From: a virus
Length of the DNA stretch: 64,000 nucleotides
Virus record (IMG/VR): IMGVR_UViG_3300032144_000385
Coordinates: 1 to 64,000 of that record
Reading direction: 5' to 3' (one strand)
In this document: positions 1 through 8,000 of the stretch, piece by piece
How positions within the stretch are numbered: the stretch's first letter is position 1
Layout of the letters: the number at the start of each line of letters is the position of its first letter
Program-made: the position numbers and the translations under genes
The notes under the pieces: model-generated
Told to the model about the DNA's origin: nothing
Database searches by the model: none
Seen by the model: only the letters and a program-made list of their open reading frames with translations

Positions 1-56
1 GGCAAGGGGCGCGCGCCCCAAGGAAACCGTGAACCGTTGCGCTCGGGCCGGGAGTC

Positions 57-164
57 CTAGACCCCCATCCCCTGCTTCAGCTGGGCCAGCGCGTGCAGAG
101 CGTAGGCCAGCGTAGCGACCACCCCCACCACCACCACCGCGAGGCCGAGCAGCTTGTTGCGCAT
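57..164 (-). CDS. small membrane protein (35 aa)
   Basis: ATG start with a GGAGG Shine-Dalgarno five bases upstream; ends at TAG. The product is a basic N-terminus (MRNK) followed by one hydrophobic segment of about 22 residues rich in Val, Ala and Leu, then a short polar tail. This is a single-pass membrane peptide of unknown role. It is the last gene seen in the direction of transcription, downstream of the large methyltransferase gene and beyond a palindromic site at 203-220. A lysis or membrane-modifying role is possible, but nothing in the sequence shows it. Confidence 0.55.
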   Translation of the reverse strand: MRNKLLGLAVVVVGVVATLAYALHALAQLKQGMGV

Positions 165-202
165 GATGCCTCCACTATCGACCGAACGGCCGGAGCGCTG
201 CA

Positions 203-220
203 GGAGAATCCCGATTCTCC
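203..220. promoter_or_regulatory. palindromic operator candidate
   Basis: Perfect inverted repeat GGAGAATC-CC-GATTCTCC with 8-base arms and a 2-base spacer, in the gap between the methyltransferase stop and the 35-aa gene. Half-sites of the same motif recur at 5792-5830, 6164-6180 and 8673-8689, always in gaps between genes, which suggests a site for a dimeric regulator. The regulator is not identified; the XRE protein at 30480-30704 is one candidate. Confidence 0.5.
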
Positions 221-251
221 CGCGGCGCGCCGATCCGATTATCGGGGCCCC

Positions 252-2807
252 CTAGCGGTCCAGGACGTACAGCGCCGTGCGCACCCCCGTCGCGCGGAAG
301 GCCCCGGGCCCCTGGAAGGATCCATCAGGAAGAGCCTCGCGCCGCCCACCGAGCTCGGCCACCGCCGCGGCGGCACCGCCGGGCGTCATCACCGCGACGA
401 GCCGCCCTCCCGCGCTCAAGCAACCGGCCGCGGCGCGGACGTGCTCCAGGTCCGCGCCGCGCTCGAAGGGCGGATTCATGGCCACCCGGTCGAACGAGCC
501 GGCCCCGACGAGCCCGGTCTCGAGGAAGTCCCCGCGCAGCACCGCGAAGCCCTTGCGCTCGAGCACCTCGCATAGGTCGAAAGCGATCTCCACGCACGTC
601 ACCGACGCGCCGGCGTCGCGGCACGCCTCCGCCAGGTGCCCGAGACCGGCCGACGGCTCGAGCACGGTCACGCCCGGCCCGAGCTCGAGCAGCTCGAGCA
701 TCCGCGCCGCCACCGCCGGCGGGGTCGGGAAGAACCCCGGCCCCCCGCGGCCGCGGTGCTGGTCCTCGAGCGCGCGCACCTCCTCGGCCCGCCTCCGCTC
801 GAGGTCCGCGGCCCGGGTCTCATCCCCCAGGCCGGCCGCGACGAGCTCCGCCAGGGCCCGGCCGACGGCGGAATCCCCCGCGTCGACGGCGCGCTCCACC
901 GCGACGCGCGTCGTCACCCCGGCCAGGAGCCCGGGAAGGCGGTTCTCGCGCAGGGCCCGCGCCAGGGCCCGGAGGCCACGCTCGACCTGCTCGAGCCGGT
1001 CGGCGGCGCGCTTCTGGCCATCCTTGATCCGCGCGCGCCTAGGCGTCCAGTTCTGCGTGAGCGGCGCGCGCTTCGACTTGACCTCGCCGGCCGCCCGATC
1101 GGCCAGCGCCTCGAGGCGCTCCGCCTGGGCGACCCGGCCGCGCTGGGCGGGGGAGTCGGGAACCGGCGCCGGCGTCGGCGCCACCTCCGGGCGGAACCGC
1201 GGAAACGGCGCGTCCCCGCCGCGGCCGTCCTCGCCTCGAGAGAGCCGCTCGACCGAGTCCCGCACCGCGAGCCAGACGTCCCAAGGGTCGATGAGGCCCG
1301 CGCACACCCGGAGCGGCACCATCTCGGGCAAGGCCCCGTCGTCGACGAGCGCGATCCCCATCTCCCCGCCGTTGTCGAACACTTCGCACGTCCTGCATCC
1401 GGGGATCCGGAGGAGAGCGGCGGCCGACCCGGCGAACCGTCGGACGGTAATCCGTTCCATCTCCGTTCCGTGCGGCGCCACCTGGCGCGCGAGGTCCAGG
1501 AACGTGTCGAACTTGAGCTCGGCCGCGGGCTGGAACGCGGCCAGGTCGTCGGCCTTGCACTGCACCGCGGCGCGGTGCTCGGCCGCTATCGACGGCTCCA
1601 CCGGACCGGGCTCCGCGTCATGGTAGCACTCGGCGCAGCACGGGGTTCCGTCGCGCTCGAGCTCGGCGGTGTTCGGGCACGCGCCCGTCCCGCCGGCCGT
1701 CCAGGTCGCGCGGCATCGGTTCTCGAGCGCCGGCCCCCCGCCGAGCTCCGCCTGCCGCCACGCCTCCGCCGCGGCCGCGCTCGAGAACCCGAACCCGCCC
1801 GGCTGGCCGCGCCAGGCGCGGGAGTACCACCCGCCGGTCGCCTGCGCCGAGGCGCGCAGCCGTTCGAACTCCGGCCGCTCGAGCCGATCGGCCAGGGTCA
1901 CGAGCCAGAACGGTCCGCGCTTGTTCTCGGCCTGCAGCACCGTGCTCGAGGCGGTCGGCGCGACGGGCCCCGGCCTGGCCAGGAACCCCGTGCTCGAGCA
2001 GGTCACGGCCGGGTCGGGCCGCGCGGCGGGAAGACCATCCTCGAGCCCGCGGCCCCAGGACGGCAGCTTCCCCTCTGCCCCGATGGGCAGGCTCGAGACG
2101 CGCCACCCGCTCGAGTGCCCCCCGCCGGCCTTCAGGTAGTTCCCCCCGCCCATGCTGTAGTTCTCGCGGTGCTCGACCTCGTCCGGCGCGTCCGGGCCGA
2201 GGTGCGCCGTCTCGGGGAACCCCGCGGCCGCGCGGCGGAGCTGGTGGAAGGACTCGCGCGCGCCCGTGCGCCAGCCGATGGCCACGCGCCGCGTCACCCG
2301 ATGATTGTGGTAGTCGGTCTCGACTTCGGAGGTGTCCTCGTCCAGCTCCGCGATAATGAGCGCGGCCGCGTCGGCGGGACGGCGCGCGAGGATCGCCTCC
2401 GCCGCTGCGTCGGCCTCCGCCCGCTCCCGCTCGCGCTGCTCGGTCGCCTCGCGCACCACCTGCAGCCGCGCCGCCTCGTCCTCGGGCGCGCGGGTCCGGT
2501 CCACCACCGGGCGGAGCGCCTGCGCGGCGGGGAGCTGCTCGAGCAGCGCCGCGGCCACGGCCTTGTGATTCTCCGCGGTCACGGTCCAGGAGAACCGCTC
2601 GCCGACCCCGTCGACGAGCGCCAGCACCGCGGGATTGTGCTCCCCGAAGCACTGCCACAGCACGGTTCGGTGCTCGTCGACCCCGCGGATCCCCGTGACC
2701 TCCACGGTTTCCTTTGCGACGCGCGTGAGCTCGGACAGCGCGGCCTCAACGGCCTTGACCTGGCGCGGGCCCGCGGAAACGTTCTGAAACTTGCTCTGAT
2801 ATCGCAT
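252..2807 (-). CDS. large phage protein with C-terminal N6-adenine DNA methyltransferase domain
   Basis: 851 aa. The C-terminal 170 residues or so form a Rossmann-type methyltransferase: an FPTPP segment, motif I around [14 protein letters not shown] (SAM binding), an acidic residue in CVEI, and catalytic motif IV NPPF, typical of N6-adenine methyltransferases. A basic, probably coiled-coil stretch precedes it. The first 550 residues match no family I recognise and contain a Cys-rich patch (near residues 365-400) that could bind zinc. ATG start with GGAG upstream in a leader shared with three neighbouring genes. Probable role: modification of phage DNA against host restriction. Unusually long for a phage methyltransferase. 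Confidence 0.8.
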   Translation of the reverse strand: MRYQSKFQNVSAGPRQVKAVEAALSELTRVAKETVEVTGIRGVDEHRTVLWQCFGEHNPAVLALVDGVGERFSWTVTAENHKAVAAALLEQLPAAQALRPVVDRTRAPEDEAARLQVVREATEQRERERAEADAAAEAILARRPADAAALIIAELDEDTSEVETDYHNHRVTRRVAIGWRTGARESFHQLRRAAAGFPETAHLGPDAPDEVEHRENYSMGGGNYLKAGGGHSSGWRVSSLPIGAEGKLPSWGRGLEDGLPAARPDPAVTCSSTGFLARPGPVAPTASSTVLQAENKRGPFWLVTLADRLERPEFERLRASAQATGGWYSRAWRGQPGGFGFSSAAAAEAWRQAELGGGPALENRCRATWTAGGTGACPNTAELERDGTPCCAECYHDAEPGPVEPSIAAEHRAAVQCKADDLAAFQPAAELKFDTFLDLARQVAPHGTEMERITVRRFAGSAAALLRIPGCRTCEVFDNGGEMGIALVDDGALPEMVPLRVCAGLIDPWDVWLAVRDSVERLSRGEDGRGGDAPFPRFRPEVAPTPAPVPDSPAQRGRVAQAERLEALADRAAGEVKSKRAPLTQNWTPRRARIKDGQKRAADRLEQVERGLRALARALRENRLPGLLAGVTTRVAVERAVDAGDSAVGRALAELVAAGLGDETRAADLERRRAEEVRALEDQHRGRGGPGFFPTPPAVAARMLELLELGPGVTVLEPSAGLGHLAEACRDAGASVTCVEIAFDLCEVLERKGFAVLRGDFLETGLVGAGSFDRVAMNPPFERGADLEHVRAAAGCLSAGGRLVAVMTPGGAAAAVAELGGRREALPDGSFQGPGAFRATGVRTALYVLDR

Positions 2808-2842
2808 GGTGTTTGCTCCGTCGCGGTGGTTCCGGAAGAGAT

Positions 2843-2909
2843 GGGCCCGAGCGCCAACGGCAGGCTCGCGCCTGCCGCCGGAGCGCCACCACGCGCGGCG
2901 CCCGGGCCC
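2843..2909. other. nested inverted repeats in the gap before the methyltransferase gene
   Basis: The gap between two genes holds an outer pair GGGCCCG / CGGGCCC (2843-2849 and 2903-2909) and an inner hairpin CGGCAGGC-TCGC-GCCTGCCG (2858-2877). In minus-strand RNA this folds strongly, but no U-run follows, so it is not a classical terminator. It may attenuate transcription or protect the upstream mRNA end. Confidence 0.4.
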
Positions 2910-2918
2910 TTTGCGTTA

Positions 2919-4022
2919 CTACGCCTTCACGAGCTTCCCGCCCTCGACCTTGTAGGCCACGTTCGGCTCGATGCCGGCCTCCCCGACGTAGCCAACCGCC
3001 AGGCGGTAGCGCGCGCCGTCCCACCAGCGGATCCGGAGCTCGCCCCCGTACCCGGCGGTCGCGGTGCCCCCGTACCCGGCGGTCGCGGTGCCGTAGTCCC
3101 CGGCGGTCGCGGTGCCCTGGACCCCGGCGGTCGCGGTGCCCTGGACCCCGGCGGTCGCGGTGCCCCCGTCCCCGGCGGTCGCGGTGCCCCCGTCCCCGGC
3201 GGTCGCGGTGCCCTGGAACCCGGCGGTCGCGGTGCCCCCGTCCCCGGCGGTCGCGGTGCCCCGGTTCCCGGCGGTCGCGGTGCCCTGGAACCCGGCGGTC
3301 GCGGTGCCCCGGTTCCCGGCGGTCGCGGTGCCCCGGTTCCCGGCGGTCGCGGTGCCCCCGTCCCCGGCGGTCGCTGTGCCCTGGAACCCGGCGGTCGCGG
3401 TGCCCTGGAACCCGGCGGTCGCGGTGCCCCCGTCCCCGGCGGTCGCGGTGCCCCCGTCCCCGGCGGTCGCGGTGCCCCGGTTCCCGGCGGTCGCGGTGCC
3501 CCGGTTCCCGGCGGTCGCGGTGCCCCGGTTCCCGGCGGTCGCGGTGCCCCCGTCCCCGGCGGTCGCGGTGCCCTGGAACCCGGCGGTCGCGGTGCCCCCG
3601 CCCCCGGCGGTCGCGGTGCCCCCGCCCCCGGCGGTCGCGGTGCCGTAGTCCCCGGCGGTCGCGGTGCCACCGACGATCGCCCGGCCAGGGCAGAGCTCGG
3701 CCATCCGCGCCGTCGCGGACAGCCGGTCCCCGACGTGAAGCACGGTCACGCGCTCCACCTTCACCTTGCCCCCGAGCTCGATCACTCCGGCGCCGTCCGG
3801 GACGCCGAGCACCATCCAGCGCGCGGTCGGATCCCAAGAGGCGAGCTCGCCATCCCCTTCACCGTGCAGGAACCCGTGCAGGCCGCCGCCGCACTCGGCG
3901 CGGTCGTTCCAATCGGGCGCCGCGACCTCGGCCCCGACCTCGAGGGGCCAGCGGAACCCGCCGTGCGAGATGCCATCGGCCGCGACGGTTCGCAGAAGGT
4001 ACGCCTTGTAGTTCGTTTCCAT
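2919..4022 (-). CDS. DUF7666-like protein with 26 TATAGxxG octapeptide repeats
   Basis: 367 aa. Residues 1 to about 60 look like the N-terminal domain of DUF7666-type proteins (KAYLLRTV...[10 protein letters not shown]). Residues about 117-325 are 26 uninterrupted copies of an 8-residue unit, TATAG-x-x-G, with xx mostly DG, NR or FQ. Each unit carries a Thr-x-Thr pair, as in beta-solenoid ice-nucleation and antifreeze repeats, so a regular solenoid is likely (inference). A short C-terminal domain with RIRWW and YKVEGGKL closes the protein. ATG start, GGAG about 11 bases upstream. It lies between the clamp and methyltransferase genes. The function is unknown. Confidence 0.75.
   Translation of the reverse strand: METNYKAYLLRTVAADGISHGGFRWPLEVGAEVAAPDWNDRAECGGGLHGFLHGEGDGELASWDPTARWMVLGVPDGAGVIELGGKVKVERVTVLHVGDRLSATARMAELCPGRAIVGGTATAGDYGTATAGGGGTATAGGGGTATAGFQGTATAGDGGTATAGNRGTATAGNRGTATAGNRGTATAGDGGTATAGDGGTATAGFQGTATAGFQGTATAGDGGTATAGNRGTATAGNRGTATAGFQGTATAGNRGTATAGDGGTATAGFQGTATAGDGGTATAGDGGTATAGVQGTATAGVQGTATAGDYGTATAGYGGTATAGYGGELRIRWWDGARYRLAVGYVGEAGIEPNVAYKVEGGKLVKA
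3049..3672. repeat. 24-bp tandem repeat array (26 units)
   Basis: In-frame DNA array whose unit is a constant part of about 17 bases (ccggcggtcgcggtgcc) plus a variable spacer of about 7 bases drawn from a small set. It encodes the octapeptides of the 2919-4022 protein. Because the period is a multiple of three and lacks stops, several other frames on both strands stay open through it, giving false collagen-like ORFs. Confidence 0.95.
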
Positions 4023-4053
4023 GTGTGGGTGTCTCCGTTGTGTGTTGCGTTGT

Positions 4054-5283
4054 TTACTCGACCGTGACCGGCATTACCCAGTAGTGGAACCCGCCCGCGT
4101 CGACCTCGCAGGCCTCCCCCTTCGCGCGCCAGCGGATCCGCGCCGCCTCGGCGCCGCAGGCCTTCAGGGCGTCGGCCAGGTAGTCGGCCGAGAGCGCCAG
4201 CGGGGCCGGCGCGCCCTTGGGCTCGAGGCGTTCGACCGTCGCGCCGGGGACCGCGACCGAGCACCCGCCCCCGACGAGCGACAGCGCGTCGCCTTCGACC
4301 TCGAGCCGCACGACGCGGGAATCCTTGTCCGCGCAGCCGGCCGCGGCCGCCTTGAGGCACCGCAGGAGCTCCGGCGCCGGCGCGCGCACCGAGGTCGAGT
4401 GCTCCTCCCGCTTGACCGCGCGGTAGCGGGGAAACTCCCCGTCAAGCGGCCGCGCCGCGAGGACGACCGTCCCGCCGTGATCGCTCTCGACCTCGGCCAC
4501 GACGTGACCGCCGGCCGGGTCGAACCGGAGCGCGACGCGCCGGGCCTTCCGGCCGAGCAGCTTCACGAGCGCCGCTGCCGCGTCGCGCGGGAGGATCACC
4601 TTCGCCGGCAGGACGTCCTCCGGCCGATCGGCCACGACGGCCTCGAGCCCCATCCGCCGGCCGTCCGTCCCGGCGAGCTGCAGGCGCGAGCCCTCGAGCT
4701 CGAGCAGCATCCCGTGCATAGCGTAGCGGCCGGCGTCCTTGGCCACCGCGGGGAGCACCCGCTCGAGCGCCGCGCGCAGCGCGGCCGCGTCGACCGTGGC
4801 CACGGTATCGGTGGGCAGGGCCCGGCACAGGGCCGGGAAGTCGCTCGGGTCGGCCTCCACCGCGAGCCGGATGATTCCGGCCTGCGCCACGGTCAGGACC
4901 ACCTCGCCCCGCTCGTCGGGGGTGCCCTGCTCCACCACGACGCGGTACGGCCTCGTCGGCGTCGCCTCCTGGACCACGTCGGGCCTCCCGGCCTTGAAAT
5001 CGCGCGTGACCGCGAGGTCCACCGTGTCCCCTTCGGACGCCTTGAGGAAGGCGCGCGCGTCGTGTATCGGGAGCAGCACCTTGCCCGGGGCCGCGACCGT
5101 CGCGCCGTGCACCCGCGCGCGGACGCTGGAGTCCAGGTCCGTGCCCGAGACGGTCACGCCTTCGGCGTCGGCCTCGACGAGCGCCAGCCGGAGGATCGGG
5201 TTCTTGCTGTTCTTGCGCGCGACGAGCGCGACGGAATCGAGAGCGGCCAGGAGGGACTTGCGGTCAGATTGGATATGCAGCAT
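4054..5283 (-). CDS. dnaN: DNA polymerase III beta subunit-like sliding clamp
   Basis: 409 aa, close to the usual length of bacterial DnaN (about 370-400). The three-domain clamp pattern is visible: N-terminus ending in [19 protein letters not shown], a middle domain with [20 protein letters not shown], and a C-terminus ending [11 protein letters not shown], like the conserved YVVMP end of bacterial clamps. It should form a dimeric ring tethering a polymerase to DNA. ATG start with GGAG in the shared leader. Most phages borrow the host clamp, so an own DnaN-like clamp beside PolA, SSB and a primase-helicase suggests a partly independent replisome. Confidence 0.9.
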   Translation of the reverse strand: MLHIQSDRKSLLAALDSVALVARKNSKNPILRLALVEADAEGVTVSGTDLDSSVRARVHGATVAAPGKVLLPIHDARAFLKASEGDTVDLAVTRDFKAGRPDVVQEATPTRPYRVVVEQGTPDERGEVVLTVAQAGIIRLAVEADPSDFPALCRALPTDTVATVDAAALRAALERVLPAVAKDAGRYAMHGMLLELEGSRLQLAGTDGRRMGLEAVVADRPEDVLPAKVILPRDAAAALVKLLGRKARRVALRFDPAGGHVVAEVESDHGGTVVLAARPLDGEFPRYRAVKREEHSTSVRAPAPELLRCLKAAAAGCADKDSRVVRLEVEGDALSLVGGGCSVAVPGATVERLEPKGAPAPLALSADYLADALKACGAEAARIRWRAKGEACEVDAGGFHYWVMPVTVE

Positions 5284-5320
5284 GGTGGTGTCTCCGTTGT
5301 TGGTATTGCGTTGGGGTGGG

Positions 5321-5530
5321 CTACTGGCGCACGGCCTCCGGCATGGAGGCGGGCAAGCCGAAACGAACGCGGTTCTTGGCGTGCAGGCCGGACAGGTAAC
5401 GTCGGTAGGCGGCGCGGCCGATGTCCCCGCACCACCACGATGCTTGCCGCCGGCCCCGGTCGTCCGGGTTTAGCATCCGCCATGCGCGCGCAACCGCGTT
5501 GCGCCTGCGCCTTTCCTTGGAGATGGCCAC
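5321..5530 (-). CDS. small basic hypothetical protein
   Basis: 69 aa from a GTG that overlaps the TAG of the upstream gene (TAGTG), with GGGGGAGG just before it. Highly basic N-terminus (SKERRRRNAVARAW) and aromatic centre. Probably nucleic-acid binding by charge, but I recognise no family. Lies directly upstream of the clamp gene in the same operon. Confidence 0.6.
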   Translation of the reverse strand: MAISKERRRRNAVARAWRMLNPDDRGRRQASWWCGDIGRAAYRRYLSGLHAKNRVRFGLPASMPEAVRQ

Positions 5531-5742
5531 TAGACCTCCCCCTTGATCGCGCGGCAGTCGGCCAGGATGCGACGCTCGCGGTCCGTCAGCCCGTCCGGGC
5601 CGGCGAGGACGATGCGGCCGCGGCCGTCCATGCCGCGCTCGCCGGCGAGGACGAGCTGCAGGCCCGGGATCCCGCCCATCGCGCGCTTGACGCGGGCCGC
5701 CAGGTTCGCGTCGCGGAGCTGCTCGAGTTGCTTGTTCGACAT
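5530..5742 (-). CDS. small hypothetical protein
   Basis: 70 aa. I choose the ATG at 5742 rather than an earlier in-frame start because it is preceded by the ACAACGGAGA-ACACC leader shared with the clamp, repeat-protein and methyltransferase genes. N-terminal helix (NKQLEQLRDANLAARVKRAM) followed by a Gly-rich region. No family recognised. First gene downstream of the promoter candidate at 5787-5816. Confidence 0.6.
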   Translation of the reverse strand: MSNKQLEQLRDANLAARVKRAMGGIPGLQLVLAGERGMDGRGRIVLAGPDGLTDRERRILADCRAIKGEV

Positions 5743-5786
5743 GGTGTGTTCTCCGTTGTCGCGCAGGACCATCCCCGCGCTGGACC

Positions 5787-5816
5787 AGCATATCGGGATT
5801 CTCCCCCGGATGTCGG
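5787..5816 (-). promoter_or_regulatory. promoter candidate for the 5742-to-57 gene group
   Basis: On the minus strand: -35 CCGACA (5811-5816), 18-base spacer, -10 TATGCT (5787-5792). It sits inside the inverted repeat at 5792-5830, so a protein bound there would cover both hexamers. The resulting leader of roughly 35-40 bases contains the GGAG of the 5742 gene. Confidence 0.45.
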
Positions 5817-5830
5817 GAGAGAATCCCGAT
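5792..5830. promoter_or_regulatory. inverted repeat / operator pair over a promoter
   Basis: ATCGGGATTCTCCC (5792-5805) faces GGGAGAGAATCCCGAT (5815-5830). Both arms contain the GAGAATCCCGAT half-site of the palindrome at 203-220. The arms pair except for a 2-base bulge. The site may act as a double operator or as an RNA hairpin between divergently spaced genes. Confidence 0.5.
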
Positions 5831-5850
5831 TTTCGCCGGCCGCCTCGTTC

Positions 5851-5943
5851 TCAGCCTCCGCGGTCCCGCCGGCCGGCGCGCAGCACGATCAGGAGCAGGA
5901 CGAGCAGGGCCCCGGCCCCCGCCACCTCGAGGGCGCGCCTCAC
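5851..5943 (-). CDS. very small membrane protein (30 aa)
   Basis: GTG start overlapping the stop of the preceding gene (GTGA). Sequence: short basic start, hydrophobic core ALLVLLLIVL, then an Arg-rich tail. Forms a translationally coupled pair with the 33-aa membrane peptide at 5940-6041. Function unknown; such pairs occur among phage holin-like or membrane-modulating peptides, but this is only a suggestion. Confidence 0.45.
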   Translation of the reverse strand: MRRALEVAGAGALLVLLLIVLRAGRRDRGG

Positions 5944-6041
5944 GGCCGGCCCCCGCGGCGCCGGATGCGCCAGGGCACGTCGGCCGAGGTCATGAGAACG
6001 GCCAGCGCGACGACGGCGCCGGCCACTGCAAGATCGAGCAT
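5940..6041 (-). CDS. very small membrane protein (33 aa)
   Basis: ATG start with a GGGGGG purine tract about seven bases upstream. Hydrophobic N-terminal helix (LAVAGAVVALAVLM) followed by a basic C-terminus (RIRRRGGRP). Its TGA overlaps the GTG of the next small membrane gene, so the two are probably made together. Confidence 0.5.
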   Translation of the reverse strand: MLDLAVAGAVVALAVLMTSADVPWRIRRRGGRP

Positions 6042-6360
6042 GGAACTACCCCCCGTGAAATAGTGAACCCCGGCCGAGACGTCCCCGGCCGGGGGACGAC
6101 GGGACCCCAGGAATGCGGCCCCGTCACCGGAGGGGAGCATACCGGCCCCGCTCGAGCGCGGTCGAGAAAATCGGGATTCATGGACGACCGGTCGCGGCCG
6201 TCCAGGCCCGGTCCGGTCGTCCCCGCGCCCGGCAGAGTCGGCATCGACCGGCGCCGAGCTCGAGGCCCCTCCCCGAAACGAATGGGGGCCGCGCCGCTGG
6301 GACGCCTCGCGGGAAAACTCATTCGGCACTCAGCTAGGCAAACTCATTCGGCGCCCTGGC
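6042..6360. other. non-coding stretch with short direct repeats and an operator-like site
   Basis: About 320 bases with no gene I can support. It holds one imperfect operator-like site, GAGAAAATCGGGATTC (6164-6179), and the first direct repeats of the CATTCGGCAC type (6320 and 6345). A long open frame crosses it on the minus strand, but it lacks coding-like composition and a ribosome binding site. Confidence 0.5.
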
Positions 6361-6550
6361 TCATTCGGCACCCCGTTCCTCATTCGGCACCCTTCGACCC
6401 CTGCAGCAGGAGTCGCACCGCACCGCGGGCGCGTCGTCGTCCAGGAGCCAGTCGAGGCAGATGGCGACGAACACACCGGTAAGCATGGAAACGATTATCA
6501 GCATATCGAGTATCCCTCCGTCTTCCCCTGTCACTCATTCGGCACCCCGA
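6318..6550. repeat. direct repeats of core CATTCGGCACCCC
   Basis: Five same-orientation copies start at 6320 (CATTCGGCAC), 6345 (CATTCGGCGCC), 6362 (CATTCGGCACCCC), 6381 (CATTCGGCACCC) and 6536 (CATTCGGCACCCCGA). The 15-base form at 6536-6550 occurs again, exactly, inside the serine recombinase gene at 8474-8488. Possible recombinase or replication-initiator binding sites; see findings. Confidence 0.75.
6361..6504 (-). CDS. small membrane protein with Cys-containing tail (47 aa)
   Basis: ATG at 6504 preceded by GGAGGG. Hydrophobic N-terminal helix (MLIIVSMLTGVFVAICL), then an acidic stretch (DDD) and three Cys residues (RCDSCC). The last ten residues are encoded by two of the CATTCGGCAC-type direct repeats, which also supply the stop codon. 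Function unknown. Confidence 0.4.
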   Translation of the reverse strand: MLIIVSMLTGVFVAICLDWLLDDDAPAVRCDSCCRGRRVPNEERGAE

Positions 6551-6621
6551 CCTCGGGATACCGACGTAGCGGATCACGGGTCAGGGCTCCCCGCGCGCGA
6601 TCTTGCCGGCGATGTAGTGGT

Positions 6622-7215
6622 TCATGGTTCGCCCGCCCGGACCTTGACCAGGCCGGGCCGGATCGATCGGTCGACATCAGGCCCGGGGCTCGCGTACAGC
6701 TTCCCGGTCTTCTCGTCGATCCATAGGTCGTCGCCGATCTTGAGGTCCTCGCCGGCGATGAGAAGGTTCGGCCCGTGGAAGTCCTGCGCGCACGCGCGCC
6801 GGCGCCCGGGGCTCGGCCAGAACACGATCGCCGCCGGAGTCTTGCCCTTGGCGATGTCGGGCGTCGCCCCGAGGTCGCGCAGGGTGTTGCGCAGCTGGTC
6901 GTAGACCGACCTCTCCTCGACCTCACGCAGCGTCTTTGCCACCTGGTCTCGGATCGCCGTCTCGGGGGCTGTGGCCACCTGGCGCAGGGCCTCGGCCTTC
7001 TGCGCGTCCGTGAGGTCGCTCGCCGTCGCCTCCGCGGCCGCGGCGTGGTCGACCGCGAGGTTGTTCCACCCCCAGGGGGTGCGCGCGAAGTACCAGCGCG
7101 ACCCCTCGGAGTCCACGATCGCCGTGCCACCGAGCTTGACGTCGGCGCGCGCGCCGAGCGCCGCCTTCACCGGGGCGGGCACCTTGTCCCAGAGCACTCG
7201 GGTCGAGGCGCTCAC
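6622..7215 (-). CDS. hypothetical protein, paralogue of the upstream gene
   Basis: 197 aa from a GTG overlapping the upstream stop (GTGA). Its first 75 residues align with those of the 7212-8000 protein: TR(V/I)LWD-x-VP near the start, then RWYF-(A/T)-RT-x-WGWN, then ASDL. The C-terminal part differs and contains an ENLLIAGEDLKIGDDLWID-like region typical of a small beta fold. No known family recognised. The pair lies downstream of the recombinase gene and is probably the product of a tandem duplication. Confidence 0.7.
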   Translation of the reverse strand: MSASTRVLWDKVPAPVKAALGARADVKLGGTAIVDSEGSRWYFARTPWGWNNLAVDHAAAAEATASDLTDAQKAEALRQVATAPETAIRDQVAKTLREVEERSVYDQLRNTLRDLGATPDIAKGKTPAAIVFWPSPGRRRACAQDFHGPNLLIAGEDLKIGDDLWIDEKTGKLYASPGPDVDRSIRPGLVKVRAGEP

Positions 7216-8000
7216 GCGGGGATCTGCGCCGTCACGGTGCCGTCTCGCTGGACCCATCGGCGCGTGCCGCAGGGGCAGTCCAAGAGCTCGGGGTAGGTGC
7301 CGGCCATACTTTTACGCTTCCAGTGGTGGGTGCCATCCGTGCTGCCCCGGCACGGGCGCTGACCGACCTTTCTAATCGGGTCGACGCACGCGGCGAGTGG
7401 AATGGCCACTCCGCAGGTGCAGCGGGCGTTGCTGCCGAAGATGTACCATCCGTGCTCGCCGCCGACGTGGGCGGGGCATGGGCGCAGCGATTGGTCTCGT
7501 AGGTTGCAGAGATCCTGGAAGAACTTGAAGGTGATCGAGAGCTCGATCTCCACGCTGTCGGCACCCACGGCGCGGATCCTCCCGACGTTGGTCCCCAGGA
7601 CGAAGGCCGGTCGTCCGACGATGGCCTGGTCGTCGAGCAGGACGGCGAGGCACATCGCCGCCTCCCGCCGATTGAGGCGTTCCAGCTTTTCCTTCAGCGG
7701 CTCCTCGTTGAGCTCAGGCGGCGCCCGCCTCCCCGCCATGATCGCGTCCACCTTCGCGCGCCGCGCCGCGAGGTCCGCCGCCGCGGCGGCCTTGACGGAC
7801 TCGGGCAGGTCGGACGCGACCGAGTCGTCGGCCTGGCGGTCGACCCCCTGGCAGTTCCAGCCCCACCGCGTCCGGGTGAAGTACCAGCGCTGGCCGCGCA
7901 CGGCCTCGCAGATGGCGACCTGCCCGTCCCGGCAGGGGCCGCGCTGCTCGAGCTCGGCCTTCACCTCGTCGGGCACGTCGTCCCAGAGGATGCGAGTCAC
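7212..8000 (-). CDS. hypothetical protein with two Cys clusters
   Basis: 262 aa, GTG start overlapping the recombinase stop (GTGA). N-terminal domain shared with the next gene (TRILWDDVP, WYFTRTRWGWN). The C-terminal half carries Cys/His groups (CPAHVGG, RCTCG, then DCPCGTRRWVQ) that could form zinc ribbons. The central region is a long charged helix. Function unknown; coupling to the recombinase suggests a DNA-related or accessory role. Confidence 0.7.
   Translation of the reverse strand: MTRILWDDVPDEVKAELEQRGPCRDGQVAICEAVRGQRWYFTRTRWGWNCQGVDRQADDSVASDLPESVKAAAAADLAARRAKVDAIMAGRRAPPELNEEPLKEKLERLNRREAAMCLAVLLDDQAIVGRPAFVLGTNVGRIRAVGADSVEIELSITFKFFQDLCNLRDQSLRPCPAHVGGEHGWYIFGSNARCTCGVAIPLAACVDPIRKVGQRPCRGSTDGTHHWKRKSMAGTYPELLDCPCGTRRWVQRDGTVTAQIPA

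Noticed and set aside
3049-3672. CRISPR array
   Set aside because: The 24-bp period with short degenerate spacers is a coding tandem repeat; no 25-40-base unique spacers are present.
2927-3837. Alternative minus-strand frames through the 24-bp array (Pro-rich and Arg/His-rich)
   Set aside because: They arise because the repeat has no stop in several frames. Only the TATAGxxG frame joins recognisable domains on both sides.
636-4067. 1143-aa plus-strand frame with collagen-like GxP repeats
   Set aside because: It is the antisense of the methyltransferase and the 24-bp array. The collagen look comes only from the array; no ribosome binding site and no family signal elsewhere.
5940-6329. 129-aa minus-strand frame
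   Set aside because: Only its last 33 residues look like protein and have their own start and ribosome binding site; the rest crosses the repeat-bearing non-coding stretch.
6318-6392. CRISPR-like or integron-like array
   Set aside because: Repeats of 10-13 bases at irregular 17-25 base steps have no spacers of constant length and no integron-type palindrome.
6380-6577. 65-aa minus-strand frame over the direct repeats
   Set aside because: No ribosome binding site, Arg-rich out-of-frame composition, and it overlaps a better small membrane gene at 6361-6504.
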